NCBI RefSeq assembly: GCF_902364025.1 | Contig: NZ_CABJCG010000002.1 | Span: forward strand, 1 to 64,000 | DNA from: Enterocloster lavalensis | GTDB lineage: Bacteria; Bacillota; Clostridia; Lachnospirales; Lachnospiraceae | Length of the DNA stretch: 64,000 bases | Reading direction: 5' to 3' | Shown here: in pieces, positions 53,710-62,852 of the stretch | Numbering within the stretch: position 1 is the first letter of the stretch | Layout of the letters: the number at the start of each line of letters is the position of its first letter | Made by a program: the position numbers and the translations under genes | Notes under the pieces: generated by a model | What the model was told of the DNA's origin: nothing | The model's input: the letters and a program-made list of their open reading frames with translations, nothing else | Databases searched by the model: none

Positions 53710-54704
53710 GCGTGCGAAAAATTACACATTGTTAATGGGGGGGGGGGTATTATAAGGTGACAATCCGGGATTTTTAAGGAGCTCTCGTGGTTGTACACCT
53801 CGTTGAATACATGGATAAAGCATCGCGCGGCTTCGGACAGAGGAACGTATTTGGAGTAGTAGACGCCCCTGCTGCGGGTGAAAATGGGGTTTTCAATGGA
53901 GAAATAGGCCATGGGTTTTACCAGGGGGATTCTAAGGGGGGTCCGCACCGGGGTAAAGACCATGCCCATACCCGCGGAGGCCAGCCGCATGGCGGTCTCG
54001 TGCTTCTGAGTCTCCATGACGATGTTGGGGTTTAAGTTATATTTGTGAAACATGTCCCGGGCGATGGCTCCCATGCCCTGTTCCGGGATCAATACGATGA
54101 AGTCACAGTTTCGCACAAGCTCCGGCTTGATGTAATAGGGGGTCAGCGGGGAGTTATTGGACAGATCCACGCTTCCCGCCAGGGGGTGGTCCGCGGGCAT
54201 CGCCAGAAGGATCGGCTCGCTGTAGATGAGGTCGTAGGTAAACGCCATGGCGGACATGCTGTAGGCGGAATAGACGATATCCACCGTCCCGGACTCCAGC
54301 TCGTCAAACAGCAGCCGGTTATGCCCCTCCCGGATTTGCACCTCGATCTCCGGGTAACGGAACCGGAACTCCGGGAGCACGTAGGGCAGGGTGTTGCTGC
54401 AGAATTCCGTGTTCATTCCCACCGTCACCTTACCGCGGACGTCCGTTGAAATCTGATTTAAATCATATTGCAGGCTGCGCTCGATCTCCAGGATCAGCGC
54501 AGCTTTTTCGACGAATTTTTTCCCCGCCGGGGTCAGGGAAATGGGGATGACAGCCCGGTCAAAGAGCTGGGTCCCCAGGTCCTCCTCCAGCCGTTTTAAG
54601 TATTTGGTCAGAGCCGGCTGGGTGATACACAGCTCCCTGGCGGCCTTGGAAATACTGTGATGCTTGGCGATGGCAAACACATATTCATATGCGGTAGTCT
54701 GCAT
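53694..54704 (-). CDS. LysR-family regulator, divergent from the peptide transporter operon
   Basis: About 336 residues; start ATG 54704 after AAAGGAG. The helix-turn-helix reads YVFAIAKHHSISKAARELCI and TQPALTKYLKRLEEDLG, followed by the effector domain (GKVTVGMNTEF on). It faces the Dpp/C45 operon and probably controls it. Its 3' end is odd: a run of 11 C on the coding strand (53737-53747) encodes four prolines, and the frame then continues for 13 codons into the terminator of the converging gene. One C fewer would end the protein as PPPH; one more would end it as PPPPINNV. Confidence 0.88.
   Translation of the reverse strand: MQTTAYEYVFAIAKHHSISKAARELCITQPALTKYLKRLEEDLGTQLFDRAVIPISLTPAGKKFVEKAALILEIERSLQYDLNQISTDVRGKVTVGMNTEFCSNTLPYVLPEFRFRYPEIEVQIREGHNRLLFDELESGTVDIVYSAYSMSAMAFTYDLIYSEPILLAMPADHPLAGSVDLSNNSPLTPYYIKPELVRNCDFIVLIPEQGMGAIARDMFHKYNLNPNIVMETQKHETAMRLASAGMGMVFTPVRTPLRIPLVKPMAYFSIENPIFTRSRGVYYSKYVPLSEAARCFIHVFNEVYNHESSLKIPDCHLIIPPPPLTMCNFSHAKRAA
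53737..53747. repeat. Homopolymeric G11 (coding-strand C11) tract
   Basis: Eleven uninterrupted G on the plus strand, inside the 3' end of the LysR gene. Tracts of this length are prone to replication slippage. Confidence 0.9.
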
Positions 54705-54828
54705 AAAGACTCCTTTCCTCATGACAAAATGTTATGGGTATTATGCCTGATCTGTCATTAGACAAATAAGTTTTACTCTATTATACTAAAAAAAAGTAAT
54801 TTTGCAAAAAAATGTCGAAATTTTTACA

Positions 54829-54846
54829 TAAAATTACTATATTTTA
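54829..54846. promoter_or_regulatory. Candidate LysR operator upstream of the peptide transporter operon
   Basis: TAAAAT-N6-ATTTTA is a perfect 6-bp inverted repeat in the AT-rich space between the two divergent genes. I could not pick out a convincing promoter for either gene there. Confidence 0.35.
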
Positions 54847-54952
54847 CTTAAATAAAGCAAATGTATAGGATGTATGACTTTTTGGGGGACTATTAGCAGA
54901 AAAAAACTGTTGTACGACAGTTTATTATTAAGAAAAAGAGAGGAAAAGAGCT

Positions 54953-56578
54953 ATGAAAAAGAGAACACAAAAACTCCTGGCTATGTTCCTGGCAGTCGCA
55001 ATGGCAATTTCCATGACCGCTTGCGGAGGTTCAGGCGCTCCTGCTTCTTCAGGGGGCGGAACGGGAAATACTGCGGCGGCGGGAGAAAACGGAGCGGCGG
55101 CAGGCGAGGAGAAACTCAGCAGCCGCGACACCCTGAATATGGCCAGCAAATCCGAGCCCACATCCCTGGACCCGGCGCAGACGAAGGACCTTGTAACCTG
55201 GATGTACATGTACAACGTTTCCGATCCCCTGCTTTACTTCAACTGGGCGACTCAGGAATACGAGCCCGCGATCGCCACGGAGTGGTCTGAGAGCGAGGAC
55301 GGCAAGGAATACACCTTTACCATCCGCGAGGGCGTGAAGTTCCACAACGGCGACATCATGACCGTAGACGATGTGGTTTACTCCCTGAACCGGGCCATCG
55401 CCTCCTCCTTTACGGCGCAGACCAACGCCTGCATCGACCGTTTTGAGAAGGTTGACGACACCCATATCAAGGCGTATCTGAAATATGCGTACGCTCCGTT
55501 CCTGGAGATCATGACCAACCCGTCCTACGCCATCGTCAGCCAGAAGGCGGTGGAAGAGTGCGAGGCCGCGGGGCGCGACTTCGGACGTGAGCCTGTGGGC
55601 GTTGGCGCTTACAAGCTGACCAAGTGGCAGAGCGGAAACCGTCTGGAGTTCGAGCGCCACGACGATTATTACCGCGGAACCCCGAAGATGAAATACATCA
55701 ACTGGACCATTATCACCGACTCTTCCGCAGGAGCCATGGCTCTGGAGGCCGGCGAGATCGATTATTACTATGCAGTCAGCAAAGCGGATTTCGCTCACCT
55801 GGCGGAACTGCCCAACCTGCACTCTGAGGTTGAAGAGCGCGGATTCGGCCTGTACGACATTACGTTCAATACCACCGACGGCCCCTTCAAGGACATCAAC
55901 TTAAGAAAAGCGGTGGCTTACGCGATCAACCGCGATGAGATTCTTGCAGGCGGCGCGGAAGGATACGGCGTTGTGAACAACTGCTGGTGCGCCACCGGCG
56001 CCACCGGTTACCTGGATGATTTCGAGTGGTATGAGCAGGATCTGGAGAAGGCGAAAGAGTGCCTGGCTGCGGCCGGTTATCCCAACGGCATCGACGTGGT
56101 ATTTACCCAGGACAGCTCCGACACCTACATGGCGCCCGCAGAGGTTATGCAGGCTCAGCTGGCCAAGGTCGGCATCAACGTGACCTTTGAAAAGCTTCAG
56201 CGTTCTGTATGGATCGACACCGTTTCCGGCAACCGTCAGTTTGACGCTTCCCTGCGTATGACCAACCACGTGATCAACGACGCGGAGTACATGCTGCGCC
56301 GCAGACTGACCACGGAAATGCTGGGCGGCGGCAACAACTACGCGGGTTATCAGAATCCGGAATTCGACAAGCTGGTGGACCAGTCCGCAATCGAGACCGA
56401 TCCGGCAAAGAGAAACGATATTTTCCGCCAGTGCTATCAGATGATCAAGGACGACGTGCCAGTGATTCCGCTGTACACCCAGACCTCCCCGATCATTATC
56501 AACAAGAATGTAAAGGGCTGGACCTTCCATCCCCTTGAGCGCAACGTGTGGGCCGAAGCTTACCTTGTAGAGGAATAA
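54953..56578 (+). CDS. Peptide-type ABC transporter substrate-binding lipoprotein (DppA/OppA family)
   Basis: 541 residues. Signal peptide with lipobox MTACGG, then a Gly/Ala/Ser-rich linker and the SBP_bac_5 fold: SKSEPTSLDPAQTKDLVTWM, NVSDPLLYFNW, EYTFTIREGVKFHNGDIMTVDDV. Binds a peptide or other medium-sized ligand outside the cell. A strong hairpin terminator (56605-56635) separates it from the permease genes, which would make it the most abundant component. The ligand may be an N-acyl amino acid or peptide, given the acylase genes later in the operon (inference). Confidence 0.93.
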   Translation: MKKRTQKLLAMFLAVAMAISMTACGGSGAPASSGGGTGNTAAAGENGAAAGEEKLSSRDTLNMASKSEPTSLDPAQTKDLVTWMYMYNVSDPLLYFNWATQEYEPAIATEWSESEDGKEYTFTIREGVKFHNGDIMTVDDVVYSLNRAIASSFTAQTNACIDRFEKVDDTHIKAYLKYAYAPFLEIMTNPSYAIVSQKAVEECEAAGRDFGREPVGVGAYKLTKWQSGNRLEFERHDDYYRGTPKMKYINWTIITDSSAGAMALEAGEIDYYYAVSKADFAHLAELPNLHSEVEERGFGLYDITFNTTDGPFKDINLRKAVAYAINRDEILAGGAEGYGVVNNCWCATGATGYLDDFEWYEQDLEKAKECLAAAGYPNGIDVVFTQDSSDTYMAPAEVMQAQLAKVGINVTFEKLQRSVWIDTVSGNRQFDASLRMTNHVINDAEYMLRRRLTTEMLGGGNNYAGYQNPEFDKLVDQSAIETDPAKRNDIFRQCYQMIKDDVPVIPLYTQTSPIIINKNVKGWTFHPLERNVWAEAYLVEE

Positions 56579-56604
56579 ATAATTACGATAACAGTCGACG
56601 GCTA

Positions 56605-56635
56605 GCCGGGCGCACTCCGAGCGCCCGGCTTTTTT
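56605..56635 (+). terminator. Intra-operon terminator after the binding-protein gene
   Basis: GCCGGGCGC (56605-56613) and GCGCCCGGC (56621-56629) pair perfectly with a 7-base loop, followed by six T. Confidence 0.85.
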
Positions 56636-56685
56636 AACAGAGAAACCGTGTTAGCGGCCGTCCACCGGCTGTGGAAAGGATGTTT

Positions 56686-57639
56686 ATGCTCAAATATATA
56701 GGAAAAAGACTATTGATGATGATCCCCGTAATCATAGGCGTCGTATTCATCATTTTCGCCATCATGGAGCTCACACCGGGCGATCCGGTTATGATGATCC
56801 TGGGCGAGGGCGCTCCCATCGAGGCTCAGGAGGCGCTGCGGGAGGAGATGGGGCTCAACGATCCCTTCTTCATCCGCTTTGGCCGGTATGTTGTGGACGC
56901 CGCCCATGGAGACCTGGGGACCAGTTATACCTCCGGCCTGCCGGTTTTTGACGAGATTGTGGCGCGTATGCCCTACACCTTAAGCCTTGCCACCTTCAGC
57001 ATCTGCGTGGCGGTAATCGTGGGCCTGCCCATCGGCATATTGTCCGCGATCAAGCAGTATTCCCTCACGGACAACCTGACCCTGGCGGTCTCCCTGACCA
57101 TCACCTCCATGCCAGCGTTCTTCCTGGCCATGCTGCTGATGATGCTCTTCTGTATCAAACTGGGCTGGCTTCCCATGATGGGCCTGTCGTCGCCAAAGCA
57201 CTATATTCTGCCGGTAATCGCCTCGGCGTCCTCCACCACGGCGGCGCTGCTGCGTATGACCAGAACCACCATGCTGGAGGTCATCCGCCAGGATTACATC
57301 CGCACCGCAAAGGCCAAGGGCGCGGCTCCCAGAACCGTAACCTACGGACACGCCCTGCGCAACGCCCTGCTTCCGGTGGTCACCGTAATCGGCACCAACT
57401 TCGGTTTCGCCCTGGGCGGCTCCATCGTGCTGGAGCAGGTGTTCACCATCCCCGGACTGGGCCAGCTGATGATCAACGCTATCCGCCAGAAGGACACGCC
57501 CATCGTCATGGGCGCGGTTATGACCACGGCTATTTTCGCCAGCCTGATCAACCTGTTGGTTGATATTGTCTACACATACATCGATCCGAGACTGGCATCC
57601 CAGTTTACTTCCGTGAAAAGGAGTGTGAAGAAGGCATGA
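56686..57639 (+). CDS. Peptide-type ABC transporter permease DppB-like
   Basis: About 317 residues, six membrane segments. Start (MLKYIGKRLLMMIPVIIGVV) and LTPGDPVMMILG are typical of DppB. EAA-like loop: RQDYIRTAKAKGAAPRTVTYGHALRNALLPV. The frame opens at a GTG (56671); AAAGG places the start at ATG 56686. It overlaps the next permease by four bases (ATGA). Confidence 0.94.
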   Translation: MLKYIGKRLLMMIPVIIGVVFIIFAIMELTPGDPVMMILGEGAPIEAQEALREEMGLNDPFFIRFGRYVVDAAHGDLGTSYTSGLPVFDEIVARMPYTLSLATFSICVAVIVGLPIGILSAIKQYSLTDNLTLAVSLTITSMPAFFLAMLLMMLFCIKLGWLPMMGLSSPKHYILPVIASASSTTAALLRMTRTTMLEVIRQDYIRTAKAKGAAPRTVTYGHALRNALLPVVTVIGTNFGFALGGSIVLEQVFTIPGLGQLMINAIRQKDTPIVMGAVMTTAIFASLINLLVDIVYTYIDPRLASQFTSVKRSVKKA

Positions 57640-58544
57640 GTATGGTTACTATGACAGCAGACGGCAGCGTGAAGAGCAAATACAATGCCGCCAGGAAAAA
57701 AAGCCAGTGGAAGACGATCTGGCTCCGTTTTAAAAAGAACAAACTGGCCCTTGCCGGGCTGATCGTATTCGCCCTGATGGCCATCACGGTGCTCAGCGCG
57801 GACCTCTGGCTGGACTATGAGAGCGGCGTGCTGACCATGGATATCGCCAACGCCTATCAGGGTCCCAGCGCGGCCCATTTCTTCGGAACCGACCAGTACG
57901 GGCGGGATTATTTTACACGTGTGATCTACGGCGGCCGCATTTCCATGTTCGTGGGAATCGCCACCGTGGCCGTGTCCCTGACCTTCGGAGGTCTGATCGG
58001 CGCCACCGCGGCTTATTACGGCGGGCGGGTGGACAATGTGCTCATGCGTCTCATGGACGTGCTGATGGCCATTCCCAGCACACTGCTGGCCATTACCATC
58101 ATCTCCGCCCTGGGCAGCAGCATGTTTAATATGATCGTGGCAATGGGCGTTTCCCAGATCGCCAGAATGGCGCGTATCGTGCGGTCGGCGGTTATGAGCG
58201 TCAAGGGTCAGGAGTATATCGAGGCCTGCCGGGCCTGCGGCACCAGCGACGCCCGGATCATTATGCGGCATATTCTGCCAAACGCCATGGGTCCCGTGCT
58301 GGTTCAGGTTACCCAGACCGTGGCCCGTTCCGTGATCACCGTTGCGTCCTTGAGCTTCGTGGGACTGGGCGTTTCCGAGCCTACGCCGGAGTGGGGCAGC
58401 ATGTTGTCCTTCGCAAAGACCCAGATGAGGTACTATCCGTATCTGTCCCTGTTCCCCGGATTTGCCGTGGTAATGTCCGTTATGTCCCTTACCCTCGCGG
58501 GTGACGGTCTGAGAGACGCCATGGACCCAAGGCTGAGAAACTGA
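57636..58544 (+). CDS. Peptide-type ABC transporter permease DppC-like
   Basis: 302 residues, with an N-terminal tail before the first membrane segment. HFFGTDQYGRDYFTRVIYGGR and the EAA loop EYIEACRACGTSDARIIMRH are typical of DppC. Translationally coupled to DppB. Partners with DppB to form the channel. Confidence 0.94.
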   Translation: MSMVTMTADGSVKSKYNAARKKSQWKTIWLRFKKNKLALAGLIVFALMAITVLSADLWLDYESGVLTMDIANAYQGPSAAHFFGTDQYGRDYFTRVIYGGRISMFVGIATVAVSLTFGGLIGATAAYYGGRVDNVLMRLMDVLMAIPSTLLAITIISALGSSMFNMIVAMGVSQIARMARIVRSAVMSVKGQEYIEACRACGTSDARIIMRHILPNAMGPVLVQVTQTVARSVITVASLSFVGLGVSEPTPEWGSMLSFAKTQMRYYPYLSLFPGFAVVMSVMSLTLAGDGLRDAMDPRLRN

Positions 58545-58566
58545 TTACAGGGAAGGGAGCAAAGGT

Positions 58567-59562
58567 ATGTCAGAAAAATTGCTGGAAATCAAGAACTTGC
58601 ATGTTATGTATAAAACCGATGAGGACGACGTGTACGCCTTAAACGGGATCAACCTGGAGCTGGACAAGGGCGAGACCCTGGGCCTGGTGGGGGAGACCGG
58701 AGCGGGAAAGACCACCATCGCCCTCAGTATCCTGAAATTACTTCCGGAGCGCACCGGCTTCATCACGAAGGGCGAGATTCTGTTCGAGGGCCAGGACGTG
58801 GTCAACATGAAGGAAGAGAAGATGCGCATGCTGCGCGGAAATGACATCTCCATGATTTTCGCCGACCCAATGAGCGCCTTGAACCCCCTGCACACGGTGG
58901 GGAGCCAGATCGCCGAGGTGATCCTGCTCCACAATACGGGCATGAGCCACGCCGATGTGGAGAAAAAGGTGGACGAGATGATGGAGCTGGTGGGAATCCC
59001 GGCGGAGCGCAAGGTGGAATACCCCCATCAGTTTTCCGGCGGAATGCGCCAGAGAATCGTGATCGCCATGGCGCTGTCCTGTACGCCCAGGCTGCTCTTG
59101 GCGGACGAGCCCACCACGGCTTTGGACGTGACCATCCAGGCCCAGGTGCTGAAGATGATGGAGGACTTGAAGGAGCGTTTGAACACCTCCATGATCATGA
59201 TTACCCACGATCTGGGCGTTGTGGCGCAGATTTGCAACCGGGTAGCCATCATCTACGCGGGCGAGATCGTGGAGTACGGGAAGATTGAGGATATTTATGA
59301 GGGGGAGAAGCATCACCCCTACACCGTGGGGCTGTTCGGGTCCATCCCGGATATTACCAGTAATGCGGCCAGGCTGACGCCCATCGACGGGTTGATGCCG
59401 GACCCCACGAAACCCATTCCCGGGTGCCGGTTCGCGGACCGCTGCCCGCACTGCATGGAGATTTGCAACACGAAAGCGCCGGGTATGGCTGATTTTGACG
59501 GCCATCAGATTAAGTGTTTCCTCTATTTGCAGGACGATAAAAACGGCGGGGAGGGAAAATAA
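58567..59562 (+). CDS. Peptide-type ABC transporter ATPase DppD-like
   Basis: 331 residues. Walker A GETGAGKTT, signature FSGGMRQRIVIAMAL, Walker B LLADEPTTALDVT, then the oligopeptide-type C-terminal extension with a Cys cluster (PGCRFADRCPHCMEIC) that in relatives may bind an iron-sulfur cluster. AAGGGAG precedes the ATG. Ends one base before the partner ATPase. Confidence 0.94.
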   Translation: MSEKLLEIKNLHVMYKTDEDDVYALNGINLELDKGETLGLVGETGAGKTTIALSILKLLPERTGFITKGEILFEGQDVVNMKEEKMRMLRGNDISMIFADPMSALNPLHTVGSQIAEVILLHNTGMSHADVEKKVDEMMELVGIPAERKVEYPHQFSGGMRQRIVIAMALSCTPRLLLADEPTTALDVTIQAQVLKMMEDLKERLNTSMIMITHDLGVVAQICNRVAIIYAGEIVEYGKIEDIYEGEKHHPYTVGLFGSIPDITSNAARLTPIDGLMPDPTKPIPGCRFADRCPHCMEICNTKAPGMADFDGHQIKCFLYLQDDKNGGEGK

Positions 59563-60513
59563 ATGGATACGCCATTGATTCAGACAAAAGATTTAGTGAA
59601 ATATTTTAACACCAAACGGGGAAATCTTCACGCGGTTGACCATGTGAACATTTCCATCATGAAGGGCGAGACCCTGGGCGTGGTAGGCGAGAGCGGCTGC
59701 GGTAAGTCCACCCTGGGAAGGACGATTCTGCGCCTGTTGGAGCCCACGTCCGGGGAAATCCTGTACAACGGACAGAATATTGTTGATTATTCAACAAAGC
59801 AGATGAAGGAGATGCGCAAGAAGATGCAGATCATCTTCCAGGATCCCTTCACCTCCCTGAATCCCAGAATGTCCGTCAGTGAGATCATCGCGGAGCCCAT
59901 GATCACCACCAAGACGCTGAAGAACAATACGGAGCGGCTGGACCGGGTTTACCGGCTGATGGAGACGGTGGGACTGGCGGAGCGGTTTATCAACTCCTAT
60001 CCCCACGAGCTGGACGGCGGCAGGAGACAGCGCATCGGCATTGCCCGCGCCCTGTCCGTGGACCCGGAGTTCATCGTCTGCGACGAGCCGGTGTCCGCAC
60101 TGGACGTGTCCATTCAGGCCCAGATTCTGAACCTGATGATGGATTTGCAGGATGAGATGGGCCTGACATACATGTTCGTCACCCACAACTTGAGCGTGAT
60201 CAAACATATCAGCAACAATATCGCGGTGATGTATCTGGGGCAGTGTGTGGAGCACGCGCCCACCAACGAACTGTTCGCCCATCCGCAGCACCCCTACACC
60301 AAGGCCCTTTTGAACGCTATCCCCATCGCGTCCTTAAAGGACCGCAAGAAGCTTGAGATCATCAAGGGCGAGGTGACGTCGCCCATCAATCCCAAGCCCG
60401 GATGCCGCTTTGCCGACCGGTGCCCCTATGTGACGGATCGCTGCAGGGAAGACGGCCTGAAGCTCAGAGAGGTCGCGCCCAAGCACTATGTCGCCTGCCG
60501 CCTGCATGAGTGA
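59563..60513 (+). CDS. Peptide-type ABC transporter ATPase DppF-like
   Basis: 316 residues. Walker A GESGCGKST, Walker B FIVCDEPVSALDVS, C-terminal PGCRFADRCPYVTDRC. The signature reads ELDGGRRQRIGIARAL instead of LSGGQ, a variant I also associate with other clostridial and archaeal DppF proteins; the partner DppD keeps the usual form, so each composite site has one standard signature. Adjacent start/stop with DppD shows coupling. Confidence 0.93.
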   Translation: MDTPLIQTKDLVKYFNTKRGNLHAVDHVNISIMKGETLGVVGESGCGKSTLGRTILRLLEPTSGEILYNGQNIVDYSTKQMKEMRKKMQIIFQDPFTSLNPRMSVSEIIAEPMITTKTLKNNTERLDRVYRLMETVGLAERFINSYPHELDGGRRQRIGIARALSVDPEFIVCDEPVSALDVSIQAQILNLMMDLQDEMGLTYMFVTHNLSVIKHISNNIAVMYLGQCVEHAPTNELFAHPQHPYTKALLNAIPIASLKDRKKLEIIKGEVTSPINPKPGCRFADRCPYVTDRCREDGLKLREVAPKHYVACRLHE

Positions 60514-60551
60514 GAATCAAACAGACGAACTGAAAGGAGCACATTGTTGGA

Positions 60552-61616
60552 ATGGAGAAGAGAGAGCCATATCCGCTGATTGAAATTACCGCCGAGACGC
60601 CCTTTGAGCGCGGGGTGCAGTACGGCAGCCAGGCCGTGGAGCGCATCGGCATTTGCATCGAATACTACAAAGAGTCGTTCAGGAAACAGGGTTTTACCTG
60701 GGATGAGGCGAAAGCCTACGCCATGGGTTACGTGCCTGTGATTGAGGAGTCCATGCCGGAGATACTGGAGGAGGCCAAAGGGCTGGCCTCCGGTTCCGGG
60801 CGGGAGCTGGCGGAGATTATGGCGGTTAACTGCCGGTATGAGATCAGCAAGATTTCCAAGCCTGAGGAGTGCACCACCGCGGCTGTGCTGCCGGAGGCGT
60901 CCAGGGGTGGAAAGACTTATGCTGTAAAAAATTGGGATTTCTTTGAGAAAACGATCCCCCACATCGTACTGCTGCGCATCCGCACGAGGGAGTATTCCGC
61001 CATTGGCTGGACCGAGGCGGGGCAGATGCCCAGGGAGGGATTCAATTCCTTCGGGGTCGCCATTGTGAACAACGGGATGCAGTCGGTTCACGACCACTAC
61101 GGGGAGGGGCTTCCCGTGACCTTCCTGCGGCGCAGGGTGCTGGCCAGCCGCAGTTTCGAGGAGGCGGCAAAGCTGGTGCGCAGCTTCAAGCGCTGCGTTT
61201 CCAACAACATCATGCTGGTGGGGTCCAAGGGGCAGGTGCTGGATTTTGAGGTGCAGCCGGAGCGCATGGATCAGGTGTATTCCCAGGGAGGAATCTTAAC
61301 CCACGCCAACCATTTTGTGGTGGACGCGGAGGCGGATGCGTTCCCCGAGCGGCCCAAGGTGCGGGACGCCAGGCTGATGGAGCTGCTTGCTAAACGGCGG
61401 GGGGATATCGACGTGCCCTATATCATGGAGTGCATGAAGGATCATGAATACTGGCCCAAGGCCATCTGCAGCCATCCCACCTTTGCGGGGGACAAGCGGA
61501 CCTACATCCCGGCGGGAATCACGGTGGCCTCCATGATCGTGGATTTTGCGGAAAATACGGCGTATATTTGTTCAGGACCACCCTGTGAGGGCGAGTATAT
61601 CCCCTATAAATTATAA
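60552..61616 (+). CDS. C45-family peptidase / acyltransferase (AAT-like Ntn hydrolase)
   Basis: 354 residues, no signal peptide. The family includes penicillin acyltransferase (IAT) and linear amide C-N hydrolases, which use an N-terminal Cys freed by self-cleavage. The probable nucleophile is Cys107 in EECTTAAVLPEAS; YAVKNWDFF, the YSAIGWTEAGQ strand and THANHFV are typical. The residue before Cys is Glu rather than the Gly of IAT. It lies 38 bases after the ATPase gene with AAAGGAG before the start, in the transporter operon, and likely acts on the transported N-acyl or amide compound. Confidence 0.87.
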   Translation: MEKREPYPLIEITAETPFERGVQYGSQAVERIGICIEYYKESFRKQGFTWDEAKAYAMGYVPVIEESMPEILEEAKGLASGSGRELAEIMAVNCRYEISKISKPEECTTAAVLPEASRGGKTYAVKNWDFFEKTIPHIVLLRIRTREYSAIGWTEAGQMPREGFNSFGVAIVNNGMQSVHDHYGEGLPVTFLRRRVLASRSFEEAAKLVRSFKRCVSNNIMLVGSKGQVLDFEVQPERMDQVYSQGGILTHANHFVVDAEADAFPERPKVRDARLMELLAKRRGDIDVPYIMECMKDHEYWPKAICSHPTFAGDKRTYIPAGITVASMIVDFAENTAYICSGPPCEGEYIPYKL

Positions 61617-61652
61617 GGTTCAGAATTGTCAGATTCGGAAAGGAGTTTTGGA

Positions 61653-62705
61653 ATGTTACATTATCCTTTTATTAAGGTGTCCGGCGCGACTTATTATGAG
61701 ATTGGAAAGGACTACGGCCGCCAGGCGAAGGATTTGATCGCCCACGCCATCAGCGACTACAAGCAGGTATTTGCGGGCAGCTCCGATCGTTCCTGGGAGG
61801 AGATTCAGCAGTTTGCATTATCCTTCGTGGATATTACGCGGAGAGTGGCGCCCGAGGTTATGGAGGAAGTGGAGGGCATCGCCGAGGGTTCGGGCTTTTC
61901 CCTGGCGGACATCATGGTGGTCAACTGCCGCTATGAAATTACCAAATTCCCCCAGAAACATGAGTGCACCACGGCTGCGGTGCTGCCTGAGGCGGCCAGG
62001 GACGGCAAGATGTACCTGGTGAAGAACTGGGATTACCGGGTAGGAATCATGGATCACGTGATGATTATCCACATCACCCAGCCGGACGGCACCCGGATCA
62101 TGGGCCTCACTGAGGCGGGACAGGTGATCCGCGGCGGCATGAACAGCCACGGGCTGGGATCGGTCAGCAACAATTTACAGTCCATCTACGACGCCTGGGC
62201 GGTGGGACTTCCCACGGTGTTCGCCAGAAGGCAGTTGTTGAAATATAAGACCTTCGACGAGATCAAGGATTTCATCCTGAACTTCCCGCGGGCGGTGTCC
62301 TGCAATATCATGATCGCGGGATACAAGGAGAAGAAGGCGGTGGATTTTGAAGTGTATCCCGGCGGCGTGGATATGATCGAGACGGAGAACGGCGTCGTGA
62401 CCCATGCCAACCACTTTGTTGTTCAGCCGGAGATTCACGCGCTGCAGCGTTCCCCCAGAGACGCCCGCCTGCGCGAGCTTTTGATGAAGAAACACGGGGA
62501 AATCGACGCGGAATACATCAAATGCTGTATGGCGGACCATGAGAATTATCCTCAGGCGCTCTGCCGTCATCCCGCCGATCCGACGCTGCCTCTGGGGATG
62601 AGGTCCTGTACGGTTTCCAATGAGATCATGGATTTCGAGGCCGGAGTGATCCATATCTGCGCGGGACAGCCATGCAGCGGGGAGTATAGTACCTACGTTC
62701 TGTAG
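61653..62705 (+). CDS. Second C45-family peptidase / acyltransferase
   Basis: About 350 residues, a clear paralogue of the upstream protein. Probable nucleophile Cys105 in HECTTAAVLPEAARD, then YLVKNWDYRVG, MGLTEAGQVIRGG and THANHFVV. Start at ATG 61653 after AAAGGAG; the frame opens at 61626. The two enzymes differ enough across their substrate-binding segments to suggest different substrates or a heteromer, which cannot be decided here. The 147 bases after it hold no feature I recognise. Confidence 0.86.
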   Translation: MLHYPFIKVSGATYYEIGKDYGRQAKDLIAHAISDYKQVFAGSSDRSWEEIQQFALSFVDITRRVAPEVMEEVEGIAEGSGFSLADIMVVNCRYEITKFPQKHECTTAAVLPEAARDGKMYLVKNWDYRVGIMDHVMIIHITQPDGTRIMGLTEAGQVIRGGMNSHGLGSVSNNLQSIYDAWAVGLPTVFARRQLLKYKTFDEIKDFILNFPRAVSCNIMIAGYKEKKAVDFEVYPGGVDMIETENGVVTHANHFVVQPEIHALQRSPRDARLRELLMKKHGEIDAEYIKCCMADHENYPQALCRHPADPTLPLGMRSCTVSNEIMDFEAGVIHICAGQPCSGEYSTYVL

Positions 62706-62852
62706 TGGGGCGGGTGCGGTTTAAGGTGAGATAAATGATGATGGGCTGCAGAGGTTATGGTTTACAAGGGATTTGTATCGTGCGCTGCCGGAAACGGAGC
62801 GGATGGTGACCGGTAGAAAATGCGGCCCTGTTCTTTGTGAGGAAAATACGAT

